DNA of 64,000 nt, taken from NCBI RefSeq assembly GCF_000218685.1, contig NW_006763294.1, positions 2,118,126-2,182,125 on the forward strand. Reading direction: 5' to 3'. Shown piece after piece: positions 1-11,819 of the stretch; the stretch's first letter is position 1; the number at the start of each line of letters is the position of its first letter. This DNA is from Serpula lacrymans var. lacrymans S7.9. Its lineage: Eukaryota; Basidiomycota; Agaricomycetes; Boletales; Serpulaceae. Position numbers and translations under genes: made by a program. The notes under the pieces were generated by a model. The model did no database searches. It saw only the letters and a program-made list of their open reading frames with translations, and was not told where the DNA came from.

Positions 1-623
1 TTGATGTCAACATGTACAAAGAAAGCAAAGAAGAAGATGAGACTAATATTGATATTAACACAAATAACAGTTTCAGTGATTGCGAAATGCAATACTCAAA
101 AGAATATCTGTTTTTCAAATGAACTTATTATTGTTGGATATACATGGCCTGAAGTGTAACTAGATTCACTCTGTTGGTTTTACATTAATAGTTAATTTCT
201 ATCATATCAAATATTGATTCTACATACAGACAAGACTTACTTACAAGTATTCCTACACTGAGTTTTTGGATTCTCAACTATGGAAATCACCTTCCTTTTT
301 AGTATTAAAACTTTGGAATCTTCCATAGATATTTTATGCTCGTTTTAGCTCTTTGACACCTCAGTCTTTTTGTTGCTAAACTGAGGTGAGTATTTACAGT
401 AGACATCATTTTCCATTACTGACAAAATACCTAGACTTATCCTATTAGTGAAGAGAATAAGTCTAATACACTCAAGCAAACATAGATTATTTCACCAAAT
501 TTTGGCTTAGTCCCTTCTCATGCTTGGCAGTGAACAACTGTGACCTGCTATTGTGATGTCCACATTTCTCAAGCTCACAAAATTGTTAATAAGTTGAGCT
601 TACATACACAGCTGGTCACGAGT
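1..623. other. AT-rich region without recognised gene (copy A)
   Basis: No coding pattern or known element was recognised here; the sequence is AT-rich. The copy-B equivalent is 27033-27655. Confidence 0.6.
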
Positions 624-1180
624 CTAGGCTTGTCCCCCAGCCAAATCACTGGGCTTAATTTTGGTTTTTAGCCAAAATTGCCTTTGAGCAAGCCCAGTGA
701 ACAGCTGGGACCACTTGTTGCCATTTTGTGAGGACGCAAAAATCCTCACCAAAGATGAGGTGGGGACTTCATAGGGACTCAAAAGCTATAAAAAATATGT
801 CCCCAAGTTAGTATACAAAAAGCAATTTTGTAACTAGTAGAACACATTATGTACAGGAAATTTTGGGGTTTTTTGCAAACTTCACCAGAAACTCTTGGTG
901 AGAGCGACGACAGCCTCAGCTCAAAATGTTTGAAAAAAAAAAGTCTATTAACAAAATGTAATCTGCTGGTTCCAAAAATGCTTTTATGTATACTAAGTTT
1001 TTCACCCTTTTTTTTGACCTCCCAGTCCCTACAACAAAATCCCCACCTCATCTTTGGTGAGAAATTCATCCTCCTCACAAAACAGCAACAAGTGATCCCA
1101 GCCTGCTCAAAAAGCACCAAAATTCATATCGGCAAATATGATAAGCGCAAGCTAGCCGAGCAAGTTGGGGACAAGCCTAG
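624..1180. mobile_element. MITE-like element with long imperfect inverted repeats (copy A)
   Basis: The two ends are inverted: CTAGGCTTGTCCCC at 624-637 and its complement ending at 1180. Further inward, about 690-780 is the imperfect reverse complement of about 1026-1110 (shared segments such as CACCTCATCTTTGGTGA). Flanking TA dinucleotides suit a Tc1/mariner-type target, but the two inverted ends are palindromic there, so the duplication is not certain. A reading frame at 849-1241 shows no family resemblance. The element is probably non-autonomous. Confidence 0.55.
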
Positions 1181-1639
1181 TGCAGCAGTCACAAAACTGA
1201 AGCAGACTGAGCAGAGAGGATGTATTGTGAGTCTTCTATAAGCAGACCATCAATCTGAAAAGGAGATGTTCCAGAAAAGAAGATCTGCCACGGTTGGCGA
1301 AGGTGCAACTGTTGTTCAGGCCTTTAGTCTTGAGCTGTTGGCGATAACAGTTTTTTGATGTACTTTACCTTAGTTATACAATCACATGCTGAAATTTTTG
1401 ATGTGGAACTGTGATAAGATCAAGAGATTAAGCTCCTATTGAGAGAATCTACTCTCTTAAAGAAACATGGCAGATAGTGCTCATTGCCTTGGTCGTACAA
1501 TCTCAGTCTTTAATTTTTCCAGTATTCCACCATTCCCTCAGACACCATTATCAACCCCTATCAGCTTAGCTCGTAGCCACTCCGAGTCTCAATCATTGCC
1601 CCTATTCTTTCAATCAACTTCCCACCCATTCTTTTACCC

Positions 1640-3120
1640 ATATATACATCCAGCAATCCAAAGACTTGCTCTCGTAGAGTTGAGCTCTATCAATGGAGAA
1701 CATAAGTGTTATAATGTTCTCCTTCAATTTCCCTGGCCTGGTAGCTTCAATGTACTTGTAAGGACCATTTATTATTTTCTTATCTCCTCACTCTATGTCT
1801 TGGTTCTTGAACACTTTTCCTGTTACACCTCTGGCTCTAGGGCTAGAGGTATCTTTTGCGATCCTGCTTCTCATAGCCCTCACAGGCTTTCTTAATCATT
1901 GTTACCACTTTGTATCACAGATCAGAGACTGGGTATCGCTCCCAGCCAGCCAGCACAATAGGTAAGGACTGGTGGTAGACATCTCACCAACCAGCTCCAA
2001 GCCCCATCAATGCATGGATATACTAATAGACACTTTAGCCAGGATCGTACCTCATCATGAGGATACGGTTCCTGGACATGCGTGACAACACTTATTGTTA
2101 GTACACTTTCTTACCTGCTGATTAATCTTCAAAGTCGTACAATAGTTGTCCCTTTTTTTCTTATTGGTTGATTCTCCCCTCAGACCACTTTCCTTTTACT
2201 CCCATATCCTCTATCTGCTATATCCACTAGCATCTGTCGATCTTCAAGGCTCATTGTATCTTTTACTCCCTGCAAGTGCAGTTGGAGACAGGTATTGTTT
2301 TTGTTATAGTTTATCGTTGTCTCACAGTACTCTTCGCCATCAAGGAAATTGTTATGTGTCTGCTTGATACCATTGGTTTGTGTCAGCTCTTCAAAAATCT
2401 CTTGAGTTTTCTGGAGACAGTATCACATATTTTTTGCATGTCCAGGATCTCGATAGAGAGCTTGTAACTGTGATCCTATTGGTATTGTATGAAACTGTTG
2501 ACAGGGTGTCTTGATTTTTCCTCCACTTGCTTGAAGCTTGACTTGGTTGTATCTTGATTCCCTGCATAATAGACATTTATTGAGGTCCGCAAATGGTCCT
2601 GTGTATGCAATACATGTATCAATATACATGTCATGGGGCTATAGATTCAACACCTGTGAGTTCTGCTATCCTATTTTTGACTTGGCATAGCATGGGCAGG
2701 CCAATATCTGGGAAAATGTTTTTGAATCACATGGCAAATGTCTGTATAGCTTTTCTCAGAAGAGTTACTGAGGGCCAAATAAAGTTCAACGGCAAGCTTG
2801 AGATCAGGATCTTCTATAGATAGCATGGCCTGAGGTGGGTTTTGAAGGTGGTAGAGTGCATTGTCATCAAAACCAGAATGAGGATTGTCAAGAAATGCAG
2901 CTTGGAGGAGATTGATGAACTGCATAGCAAGTTTGAGGTTGTCAAGGACAGCACTAACAGTAAGTTGTTGCAAAAGCTGCTCTTTGTGTGATATATGTGG
3001 TTGTTTGGGTTTGTTTAGCCCTGGTGATCCTGAGCCTGGTTTATGATTTGGGTGGCCAAGTGGTTTGGATCTGTCACAATTATAATTTACATTTTTTACA
3101 ATAAAGTAGTAAGCAGACAT
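1640..3120 (-). pseudogene. Plavaka-type transposase relic, N-terminal and central part (copy A)
   Basis: Reading right to left, the minus strand encodes fragments typical of basidiomycete Plavaka transposases: a helical region with LYLALSNSSEKSYTDI (about 2760-2810), then CIAYTGPFADLNKC (about 2580-2625), CRESRYNQVKLQASGGK and FHTIPIGSQLQAL (about 2480-2570), and, beyond a solo LTR at 1757-2326, LMFSIDRAQLYESK (about 1680-1720). The usual motif there is FSxDGAQLY, so the G has become R. An extra base near 2699 shifts the frame in copy A only. The C-terminal half is missing on the left. Plavaka proteins move DNA by cut-and-paste; this copy is dead. Confidence 0.75.
1757..2326 (-). mobile_element. 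Solo LTR, family B, inside the Plavaka relic (copy A)
   Basis: The 570-bp sequence begins TGTAAGGACC and ends GTCTCACA on the plus strand, with TG/CA termini. A perfect 5-bp target duplication GTACT flanks it (1752-1756 and 2327-2331). It is the reverse complement of a longer relative at 16814-17510. No internal retrotransposon region is left, so it is the product of LTR-LTR recombination. The Plavaka coding sequence continues on both sides. Confidence 0.9.
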
Positions 3121-3325
3121 AGCTCTAAGTCAACCATATTCACATTGCCTTAGTGATGAAGATCATGTTGATTTTGACTAGATCCTAGCTGAGGCTGCCG
3201 ACTCGATGATGAAACTGGATTAAAGGTATTAGGCCATATTTTTTGAACAGTGACGTACTGTTGATAGGAATAAAAGCCTTTTTGTAGGATTTCTGTGGAT
3301 TCTCTACAAGAAAGGCAATGTCGAC

Positions 3326-3611
3326 TGTTACAATACACAATTTTGGGATCTTTAAATTTTATTCTCCACCTTAACTTTCTTTTGTAGTTTTCACACACTG
3401 TGCTATGCGGCACTTTCCATTCTGTTCACACTCCACTTTCTTGTGCTACACTGTTTTTCTTTACTCTTCAGTACAAGTCTCTCATGCAGGGGAGCTGGTC
3501 ACACGGGCTGCGCCCTATGACATCATCAAGCCACTGCCTTCATCAACTGTATAGCACACATGTACAAATAGTCTGTAGATGTATATAAACCCCAATAGAT
3601 CAAGGAGAATC
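3326..3611 (+). mobile_element. Truncated gypsy LTR, family A (copy A)
   Basis: This starts TGTTACAATACACAATT and follows the LTR of the gypsy element at 10885 through the conserved GAGCTGGTCACACGGGCTG block and the ATAAACCCCAATAGATCAAGGAGA segment. It is cut off there by the Tc1/mariner relic. About 110 bp of its 3' end is missing. Confidence 0.8.
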
Positions 3612-4893
3612 TCCTTAACTGGTATTTTCTCCCACTCCACTTAAGTCCTTTCCCACAATTCATGAATCCCATTTTCATATCCTAAAAGCCTCTTTTTGAG
3701 ATAACCCCAGAGATGTTTAATAGGGTTTAGGTCAGAAGACTGTGCAGGCCAAACCATAGTGTTGAATGCTTGCTCCTTTAGCCAGTCCTTGACCTTTCTG
3801 CAGGTGTGCTTGTGGTCATTATCTTGCTGGAAAATGATGTCAGGAGGATTGAGACCATAAGGCTCCAGGGTTTGCTAGAACTCATCCTTCAAAATCTGTA
3901 GGTAAAGGTCCCCATCTATTTTACCACCAACCTTGGTAGCAAATCCAACTCCTTTCCAAGTCATACAGCCTCACATTATTAAGGAACCTCCTCCAAACTT
4001 GAGGGTTCCATCTACCAGCCTATCACTAAGCCCCTCACCTGCCTTTTTTCATGCCCATTTGCATCCATCTGACCCTAGGCAATTGATTTTAGTCTCATCA
4101 GACCATATTACTCTTTTCTAGTCCTCCAAAGTCCAACCCTTGTGGGCATAGGAAAAATACAAACGAGCTTTGCGTTGCCTAGTAGAGAGAAGGGGGTGTT
4201 TGGACTTCACCACAGCGTTCATACCAGATTTCTTCAAATGAGACCAAATAGTATTGGATAAGAGGGGCTGGTTGATGATGCTGGTAAGGGCTTTGGTCAC
4301 TTCAACAGCATTTTCAGCTTTGCCAGAGGTAATAAGATGTTGGGCATGTCGGATATTGGTGGGTGAAAGCTTGGAAGGACGACCTCCAATAGCTTTAGGT
4401 AGGGTAGAATGCTCTTTGGAGCAAAGTTTGGATGTAGTAGAAGGGCTAACACCAGTCTGCTTGGCAATGGCTTCACCAGAGTAGCCAGCATCAAGCAATG
4501 AAAGGATGGAGCTTTTTTGAGTAAGCAAGAGGGATCTGACCATGATGGTGGTTGAGAATCAAGAAGTGTGTGAACTTTTTTGAGCTCAGACATACTATTT
4601 GTATATATATCTTTGTTTGTACCAACACATAATGGCAAACATTCAATGTTTTAACTAAGATTCTAGTCATCAGCTCAAAAGTGAAAAAGCCCTTTCCATG
4701 GTGTTGCTGTTTTAAGTTAACTGTATCTCTATAGTATGTGAACCAGATCACATGACCTATGGGGCAATTTTATAGCCAAGAGTATGTACTATTTATAATT
4801 CCACCAAAGCTAAGTGTAATACTCAAGCTGTTTGATGGTATGCTTCATGCATAACACACAGCATAAACATGGAAAAGGTTTTTGGAGTCACTG
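3612..4893 (-). mobile_element. Truncated Tc1/mariner element with dead transposase (copy A)
   Basis: The minus strand carries an N-terminal helix-turn-helix region (4543-4118, with YSGEAIAKQTGVSPSTTSKL and GRPSKLSP). The catalytic domain follows with VIWSDETK (first Asp), IIFQQDNDHKHT (second Asp) and SSDLNPIKHLWGYLKRRL. The third acidic residue, normally Glu in NPIEHLW, is Lys. In-frame stops occur near 4118, 3972, 3876 and 3641, several at positions where Trp is expected. The right end TTTTTGGAGTCACTG followed by TA (4894-4895) looks like the terminal inverted repeat; the left end is missing. The element cannot make an active transposase. Confidence 0.85.
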
Positions 4894-5310
4894 TATATCC
4901 AAAGATACTGATCTTGATCACACACTGATAGCCTCTGATGCCAGGCACATTTGTTATTTTAATTGACCACATACCAATATACTTTACAGATTGATTGACT
5001 ATGAGAATGTTAGTTTTGGTGATTCTGCACCTAGTTGTGCTATCTATTTTCCCTTCTTTCTAAATCACTTTCCTCTTTATTCTTTTTGCTGTATTGTTCA
5101 GTATTCACTGAGCATTCTATAATTTCGCCTTTGTGGCTGATTTGTTTACCTTTATTTACAAAACTTCGGACTAGTATTGCAGAGTCCAGTATTCCTATTC
5201 TTTAGTTACTCATACTGGACTCTAGGTACTGTACACATTCTGTACTCTCTGATAATATAGTTACTCATACTGGACTCTAGTTCTGTCCCTGTTAGCTCTC
5301 AGCAAGTGGC
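4894..5310. other. AT-rich spacer, no gene recognised (copy A)
   Basis: It contains two copies of a 23-bp motif, TAGTTACTCATACTGGACTC and flanking bases, near 5203 and 5259. Nothing coding was recognised. Copy B (31925-32330) lacks 10 bp in this stretch. Confidence 0.5.
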
Positions 5311-5410
5311 NNNNNNNNNNNNNNNNNNNNNNNNNNNNNNNNNNNNNNNNNNNNNNNNNNNNNNNNNNNNNNNNNNNNNNNNNNNNNNNNNNNNNNNNNN
5401 NNNNNNNNNN
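5311..5410. other. Assembly gap of exactly 100 N
   Basis: The bases flanking the Ns match copy B at 32331 and 32736. The missing sequence is therefore about 404 bp if copy A carries the same solo LTR as copy B, or about 9 bp if it does not. The round length of 100 suggests a gap of unknown size. Confidence 0.95.
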
Positions 5411-5556
5411 CCCAGAAGTTCTCAATTGAACAGAGAATCCATCAGATGGCAATAAAATCAACACACAGGTTGATGTCAGCCATGTGAACTTCTGAAATGT
5501 TGCACTCCGAGGGCAGCAGACAATAGTGTCAATAGTAGGACAACATATCCATCAAT

Positions 5557-6330
5557 TCAAATGTTCCGAGCAAGGCTTATCAAAACTGAAGACAATGTTG
5601 GAGTTGAGGGGAAATTCTGAGGCACTATCCCATAAATGCAAGAGAACTTAGGATAGAGCACTGTATCAATAGCAAAAAAATGTGTATTTATATGTAAATC
5701 CAAGCCCGTTTTCTCCACGAGCAAAAAGCGACCTTGGGACTGCCCCAGACCCATTACACTGTAAGGGACCATTGCTACAACACCCAATATTGTCTTCACA
5801 TCAATCACTTTGAGAAGACAATTGCCTTGTGGCTCAGACAACCAGACTGATCCTGAAGACATGTGGAGTAACTGTTGGTCTGGAGGTGAGTACAGTGACA
5901 CCAATGCAACACTTTTCTGTATGCCATTGATCTTAAGCTGGAAATAGAATAGAACTTCCCCCACTTCTATATGATCACCCGAGTCAAACTAATGAGAAGT
6001 TGAGTGAAATCTTCTAGTAGGATTAAACAGGTGTATACCTTTACATTGCGAGAAACCCGTACAATTGTCATTCTATCCTCTTTCCAAGATGAACAAGCAA
6101 CTTGGCCATTTGGTAATTGGATGTGTGCCCAACGAGTAGCTTTGTGATTAGCTAAAAACTTGTGGTTGAATGCCTCCAGTGTATACTTATTTACAACTTC
6201 AACTTGGTTTGGACAGAGTATATGTGGTGTTCATTCCATAGCTTTCAAAAGAACATACTGATCTCCTAGGTCTTTTCCACCTCTGGGTATCACTAGAAAA
6301 TCCACTTCAGGCGGCCACTTTGGGGGGGCT
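5557..6330 (-). pseudogene. Plavaka-type transposase relic, C-terminal part (copy A)
   Basis: Two exons on the minus strand are joined across a 50-bp GT-AG intron (5989-6038). The upstream exon (about 6330-6039) reads VDFLVIPRGGKDLGDQYVLL, an in-frame TGA where Trp is expected, then the HKATRWAHIQLPNGQVA region. The downstream exon (5988-5557) carries LVSLYSPPDQQLLHMSSGS, VIDVKTILGVVAMVPY and FLLVEKTGLDL, the typical end of Plavaka transposases. It lies upstream of the N-terminal Plavaka fragment on the same strand, so it belongs to a different or rearranged element. Confidence 0.75.
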
Positions 6331-6375
6331 CTTAGCTTGATCATCTTCACCAAAAGGATGGGGCTAAGAGCCCTC

Positions 6376-6610
6376 AATACCTTGGTTCTTAGAGGTGTTT
6401 AGGGTATTGGTCCATAGTTTAGGTCTATATAGTGGGGACTAAAACCAATTAAGGATAATACCTTGGTCCTTAAAACTGATGGGGGATTGGTCCATAGTTT
6501 ATGACCATGTTCTAGGGTCTAAAATATATCAGTATAATACCTTGGTCTTTGGAGGTGAATGAGGGATAGGTCCATGGCCTGTAATTGATAATAAAACTAT
6601 GTGAAAACTC
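6376..6610. repeat. Tandem repeat, about 80 bp x 3 (copy A)
   Basis: Units start at 6376, 6457 and 6536. Each opens with AATACCTTGGTC/T and carries GGTCCATAGTTTA near the middle. Just to the left, GGCTCTTAGC and its complement GCTAAGAGCC (about 6330-6374) could form a hairpin. Function unknown; it may be a remnant of another LTR. Confidence 0.8.
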
Positions 6611-6705
6611 AGCCGCTGCCCAAGAGGCTATAGAAACGACTTTATTATTTACCTATGTGAAAACTACAATGGATGTTAGTTTAAGGTGATCTCTAATAAA
6701 TGTAA

Positions 6706-6913
6706 TGTAACATACCTCAGCTGCTGCCCAAGAGGCTATAGAAATGACTGAGGTATTTCTATACTAAACCCCCTACTACTTATAGTCGGAGGTGCTACTC
6801 ACTATAGTATAATGACTCCTAGGAGAACAATGGTGACTCCATGGAGTGGTGGCTATGCTCCATGGGGAACAATGGCTGCTTCGGCAGAGACCGGGGTTTA
6901 TCCGGTTTTGTCA
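6706..6913 (-). mobile_element. 3' LTR of the Ty1/copia element (copy A)
   Basis: The right border is defined by comparison with 17657-17834: identity ends after CCGGTTTTGTCA. Read on the minus strand the LTR starts TGACAAAACC and is preceded by a purine-rich tract (AAGTGGGAG). The left border is set at TGTAACATACC, giving TG/CA ends and about 208 bp. The bases before it (TGTAA) resemble those after the other LTR (TGTAC), a 4-of-5 match to a target duplication. Confidence 0.65.
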
Positions 6914-9900
6914 CTCCCACTTGAGTGCAACCGTAGTCCCATAGCTTTAGAGAATTTCCAGTGTTTTTCATCAGTGAGGGGTTTAGTGAGAATTTCGGCA
7001 ACCATATCTCCTGTAGGAACATATCTGATTACTGCCTCTCCCTTTGATACTAAGTTATCTTGGATAAAATGATATTTCCGTTGAATGTGTTTTGTGCGAG
7101 CACGGAACTGTGGATCTTGTGTAAGAATAATAGCTGCTTGATTGTCACAGTGCAATGTTTTAGGTCCATTTTGAGCATGTCCAATTTCTTCAAACAATGT
7201 CCGAAGCCATGCAAGGTGTTGTCCAGCATTGCTCAATCCAATGTACTCTGACTCCGTGGAGGATAAAGCTACTATGCTTTGTTTTTTGCTTGTCCAGGAG
7301 ATTGCTCCTCGGATGGTGATAAAAACAAGACCTGATGTTGATCAAGACGTGTCTGGGTCTCCAGCCCAATCTGCATCCGAATATCCATAGAAATCCATGT
7401 CCATGGAGACATCTGTGCCATTATATCGTAGTTCCATGTCCCTGGTTGCTTTCAGATATCGGAGGACACATTTTGCAGCTTCCTAGTGATGGCTCCTTGG
7501 AGCTGAGCTATGTCTGCTTAGTATTCCAACAACGTAGGCAATTTCTGGGCGGGTTCCGAGCATGACATACATGAGGGAGCCTACAATTGAGAGGTATGAC
7601 ACTTGACGCCCTTCAATATGCATCTTGTGTTGCACAATATCTTCCCCTGGAGCATTTGCAAGCAGTTTTGATCCATGGGCCATTGGTGTCCATACTGGTT
7701 TGCAGTTTTTCATTCCAGTACACTCCAGGACTGTGTCAGTGTATTGGCGTTGCAATAGGGATATTGTTTTGTTTGAATAATCACAATGGATTTCTATTCC
7801 AAGGATGTATTTTGCTTCTCCAAGGTCCTGCATTTCGAATATGGATTCGAGTTTGACTTTTGTGATATCCATGAATTTTCGGGATGAAGCTCCTAGGAGG
7901 AGGTCATGTACATAGACAACAACAAAGCATATTTGTTTGTTGTCCCGGAATACATAGAGACATGTTTCTGCATTTAGTGTTGTGAAACCGAGCTCTTGGA
8001 GCTTGTGATCAAAGGTTTTGTTCCATGTACGACCAGCTTGTTTTAATCTGTAGATGGATTTCTTCAACCTCCAGCAGTATCCAGGTTGGATAGGAACACC
8101 CCCTGGAGGAAGCATGTACAGTTCTTCTTCAAGTTCTCCATTGAGATAAGCTGTGGAGACATCCATTTGATCAAGTTCTAGGTTGTACTTTGCTGCCAGG
8201 GCTAGAATAATTTGGATCAACTCTAAGTTTGCATCCGGAGCAAAAACTTCCTGGTAATCAATCCCCTCCCTTTGAGTAAAATCTCGTGCAACAATCCGGA
8301 GTTTGTATCTCTCAATGTTTCCGTTTTGATCAAACTTAATCCAAAACACAGGTTTTGATGTAATGGGTTTCACTCCCTTCGGAAGTGAAATAGTGTCATA
8401 TACTGCATTAGTATTGAGACTTAGGAGTTCCTCCTCCAAAGCAGACTTCCATAATTCTCCATCCGGACGTGATAAGGCTTCCTTTAGTGTCCTTGGAAGG
8501 TCTGTGTTAGATGGACCGGTACTTGCTATTCCAGCAAAGAATGTCTCCTATGTATCAGATGTTTCTTCATGAACCTCAGGAGTGTTAGGTTTCTCCATGG
8601 AGTTGTCATGCTGCTCTTTTTGAGACTGTTCCTCATCTAGAGTCCTTTGATAATCCCAGTTTTTGTCTGCAGGACGGGTCTGGCAACTGCTTCTGCGTAC
8701 TCCTAGGACTTCAGCAGGCATGACTGCTCTTTTAGGAACTTGTGCAGGTACTCCAGGGAGTAGACACATTTGTGTGTGTGTTGCCCCACTCACTCCTGAA
8801 GGTGTTGAATCACTCCTCGGAGGTGTTGTATGCCTTCCAGAAGCTGATCCAATGGACAGGCTGTCTAGCTGTATTCGGACTTTTTCCACATCAGCTGGCT
8901 GTATGTTGAGGGGCTGTCCTCCCACTGACTGTGACTCTACTTTGGGTTTCCGTTCTGAAGATGGCCAGTGTTCAGGTCTTGGTTATAGAGACTGTTGTGG
9001 AGGGTGTCTTAGCTGATCAGGTGCTCCCACTGCTCTCGGAACGTCTCCACGGAGGTATTGCCCCACTGCTCTCGGAACATCTTCATGCTGATATGGTTCC
9101 ATTTGCAATTCATTTGGATCTTGGATCCGAGGGTCAGGATCATCCTCCTCCAATGTATTTTGGTCTGGATAGTGAGCATTCTCTGGAATGAGTCCCTCCC
9201 ACTGATCTGTGCTAGTGTCTGTGTTCCAGGGAGCAGTGTCGTCCTTTTGTACCTTTCCGGATTCATTGAATATGACATGCCGACTGGAAAACACAGTTCG
9301 TTTTTCAGTGTCTAGGAGTTTGTAGGCTTGCTTTCCATGTGTGTAGCCAATCATTATGGCTTTGCATCCCTTGGAGTAAAACTTCCCTTGCCTTTTGTCT
9401 TTCGGAATCAAGGCATATGCTTGGCATCCGAAAGGGCAAAACAAAGTTGGATCAGCTCTCCTTTTAAACAGTATTTCATATGGGGTTTTTCCATGGAGTC
9501 CTGATTCTGGGCTGCGTGTTGTGATATATGCAACTGTTTGCATGGCATCTACCCAAAATGACTTTGGGAGCTTGGAATCATGGAGCATAGTGGTTGCTAA
9601 TGTAGCCAATGTCTGATTCATGCATTCTGCAATGCCATTTTGTTCCGGAGTATCTGCAGCTGTAGTTTCTTGGATGACACCATCTCCTCGGAGTTGATTT
9701 TTTAATGCATTGCCAGTATATTCTCCTCCCCCATCACTCTGGAGGAATTCTGTGTACAGTGGAGTGAAGTTTTCTTCTCCGAAATGAGTCCAGAAGAATG
9801 TTTGGACATCTTCTTTCCATTGCTTGTATTGTTCCAGTGCTTCACTTTTATGTTTTAGGAAATATATCCATGGAAATTTGGAGAAATCATCTACAATGAC

Positions 9901-10884
9901 AATCCAGTACCAAAAACCCTCCCTGGAAGTTGGTTTGATTTGTCCTCCAACATCTGTGTGCACAATTTGTATGGGGCGCTTGGCTCGGTTTCCTCCAGTG
10001 GACTTGAAAGGTAATTTCTTCATCTTTCCTAAAGCATAAGGTTCACAAAACTCTGGGGTTCCGGTAAGGGTGTCTATGTCCTGGAGCTGTCCTTTTGTAA
10101 CCATTTGTTGCAAGCGGTCCATTCCAATGTGTCCCATTCTCCTATGCAATAAATTTACATCTACTGCTGCAAAAGCTGACTCCGGGTTGATTTTGGGTTT
10201 TACTTGGATGTGATAAAGTCCTCGCTTGTGTAACGCAGTGAGGATAAGTTCCTCCTTTTTCTGAACTTCACAAGTGTTTGACCCTGCTGGAAAAAGTGTT
10301 GATAACCCCGTTTTAGATAATTTGTGGACAGAGACGAGTGCTAAAGTGAAGTTTGGCACAAGTAAGACGTTTGACAGTGCAATATTGTAGTCCTTTTTGC
10401 CAACAGTTGCTTGTAGGATTACTGTTCCAATGCCAATGGCATTTATAGAGGATTCATCCCCAAAACTGATTGTCCTCGGAGGATGCGGAACATGGTATGT
10501 TCCTGGCTCAAACCAGGAGCGGTGAGGGACCATGTGGGATGTTGCTCTGGAGTCAATAATAATTGTTGTTTTGTGCAATATGACTCTGTTCCTCCTCGGA
10601 GTCAGATCCAGATGATTGCTCTGCCGTGTTTGCTTTTTCCTTCTCTTTTCCTTTATCCTTGTGTCTTTCCTTTCCCTTCTTGCTTTGACCTTTTCCAGCT
10701 GACTGAAGTGTTCAACACTCCGAGGTGTTGTGTGATTTGGCTTTGTGGAAGTCACACCACTTCTCCTTGGATTTGAGTGCTGATCCAGAACCTCCAGGGG
10801 CCTTCCCTGACTGTTGTGCAACTTTTGCAGTGATCCGGATCTCAACTGCATCAAAGGTAAGTTTATTTTCTTCAATCGTGTTGA
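6898..10884 (-). pseudogene. Ty1/copia gag-pol polyprotein, degenerate (copy A)
   Basis: Minus strand, from the right: a gag C-terminus with zinc knuckle WCDFHKAKSHNTSEC (about 10712) ends in a stop, and the frame then shifts into pol. The protease site reads DSRATSHM instead of DSGATSH. The integrase zinc region is HRRMGH...CEPYALGK, so one Cys of CxxC is Tyr. The integrase core keeps HTDV, SDGGGEY and NGIAE. The reverse transcriptase has DVSTAYLNG but YVHDLLL instead of YVDD. The RNase H part (about 7236-6898) has HCDNQAAI and RTKHI. Stops lie at 8983-8985 and 8548-8550 (this copy only), at 7483-7485 and near 7337. Almost all of gag is missing because a gypsy element abuts at 10885. Confidence 0.92.
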
Positions 10885-11301
10885 TGTTACAATAACACAA
10901 TTTTTGGACCTTTTCTTTAATTTTCATTCTCCGCTTTAACCTTTTTACTATAGTTCACACTCCGTGCCATGCGGCACTTTCCTTTTCATTCTAAACTCCA
11001 CCTTCTTGCGCAGCGCTGTTTTCATTCTTCTTTTAGACACAAACTCTCTCACGCAGTGGAGCTGGTCACACGGGCTGCACCCTCTGACATCATCAGCCAC
11101 TGTTTTTATTAACTATACAGTATATAAGTACAAACACTCTGTATTAGTATAAATACCCCAATAAATCAAGGAGACTCCTCAGCGAGTCCTCCTGTTGTAT
11201 ACCAACAAACTCTCTGCAGCTTAAGGGGTAACCACTCCCTCATCACTACCTTTATAGTGTGTTCTTGTGTGCGCCAGAGTAACTAACTCTTGGTTGTAAC
11301 A

Positions 11302-11819
11302 TTAGGACTTGCTCTTCTACTCTCTTGCACGTTGTGCAAAAAGTCCCACTGGGCACCCGGACTCCAGGGTGAAGGAGATTTGGTTATTGTTTGGGAATAT
11401 CCCGCATAGCAAATAGGTGCGCTCCTAGCGACGGCCTTGTAGTGTTTTGGGAGAAGAAACAAAACCTTTGATACGTGGCCCCCAGCGTTAAGGGGAGTAC
11501 TATAGCTCAGCAGTTGGTGTGGAACCTCTGTTGATTAGATTTAGAAATACAAATTTTCCTCTTTGAATACCTCTGACCGGGCCGGGCACTTGCCTCTGCC
11601 ACTCTGGAGAAGGGTTGACAGCTTAACAAGCGGACCACCCCCTGACAACTGTTCGGACCAGGGTTTATTACAAATACTTTTTATATAAATTTCAAATACT
11701 ATAGTGTGGGTAATCGGAGATTGAGATCCAATACTCAGCTGGGAAGAGGTTGATCCGCAGATAGCAAGCGGGGACCCCCAGTTACCTTTTTTTTACATTA
11801 CCAAAGAAAACAAGTCGAC
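11302..11819. other. Gypsy 5' leader between LTR and gag (copy A)
   Basis: About 520 bp between the end of the 5' LTR and the gag start codon, with no coding pattern. It would contain the primer site and packaging signal, neither of which was recognised. The copy-B equivalent is 38626-39143. Confidence 0.6.

Noticed and set aside
849..1241. 130-codon open frame on the plus strand
   Set aside because: It lies across the MITE-like inverted repeat, shows no domain or splice logic, and is low-complexity.
1467..1895. 142-codon plus-strand frame
   Set aside because: It runs from antisense of the Plavaka relic into the family-B solo LTR; the coding signal is on the other strand.
5261..5464. Open frame running through the gap
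   Set aside because: It exists only because Ns do not create stop codons.
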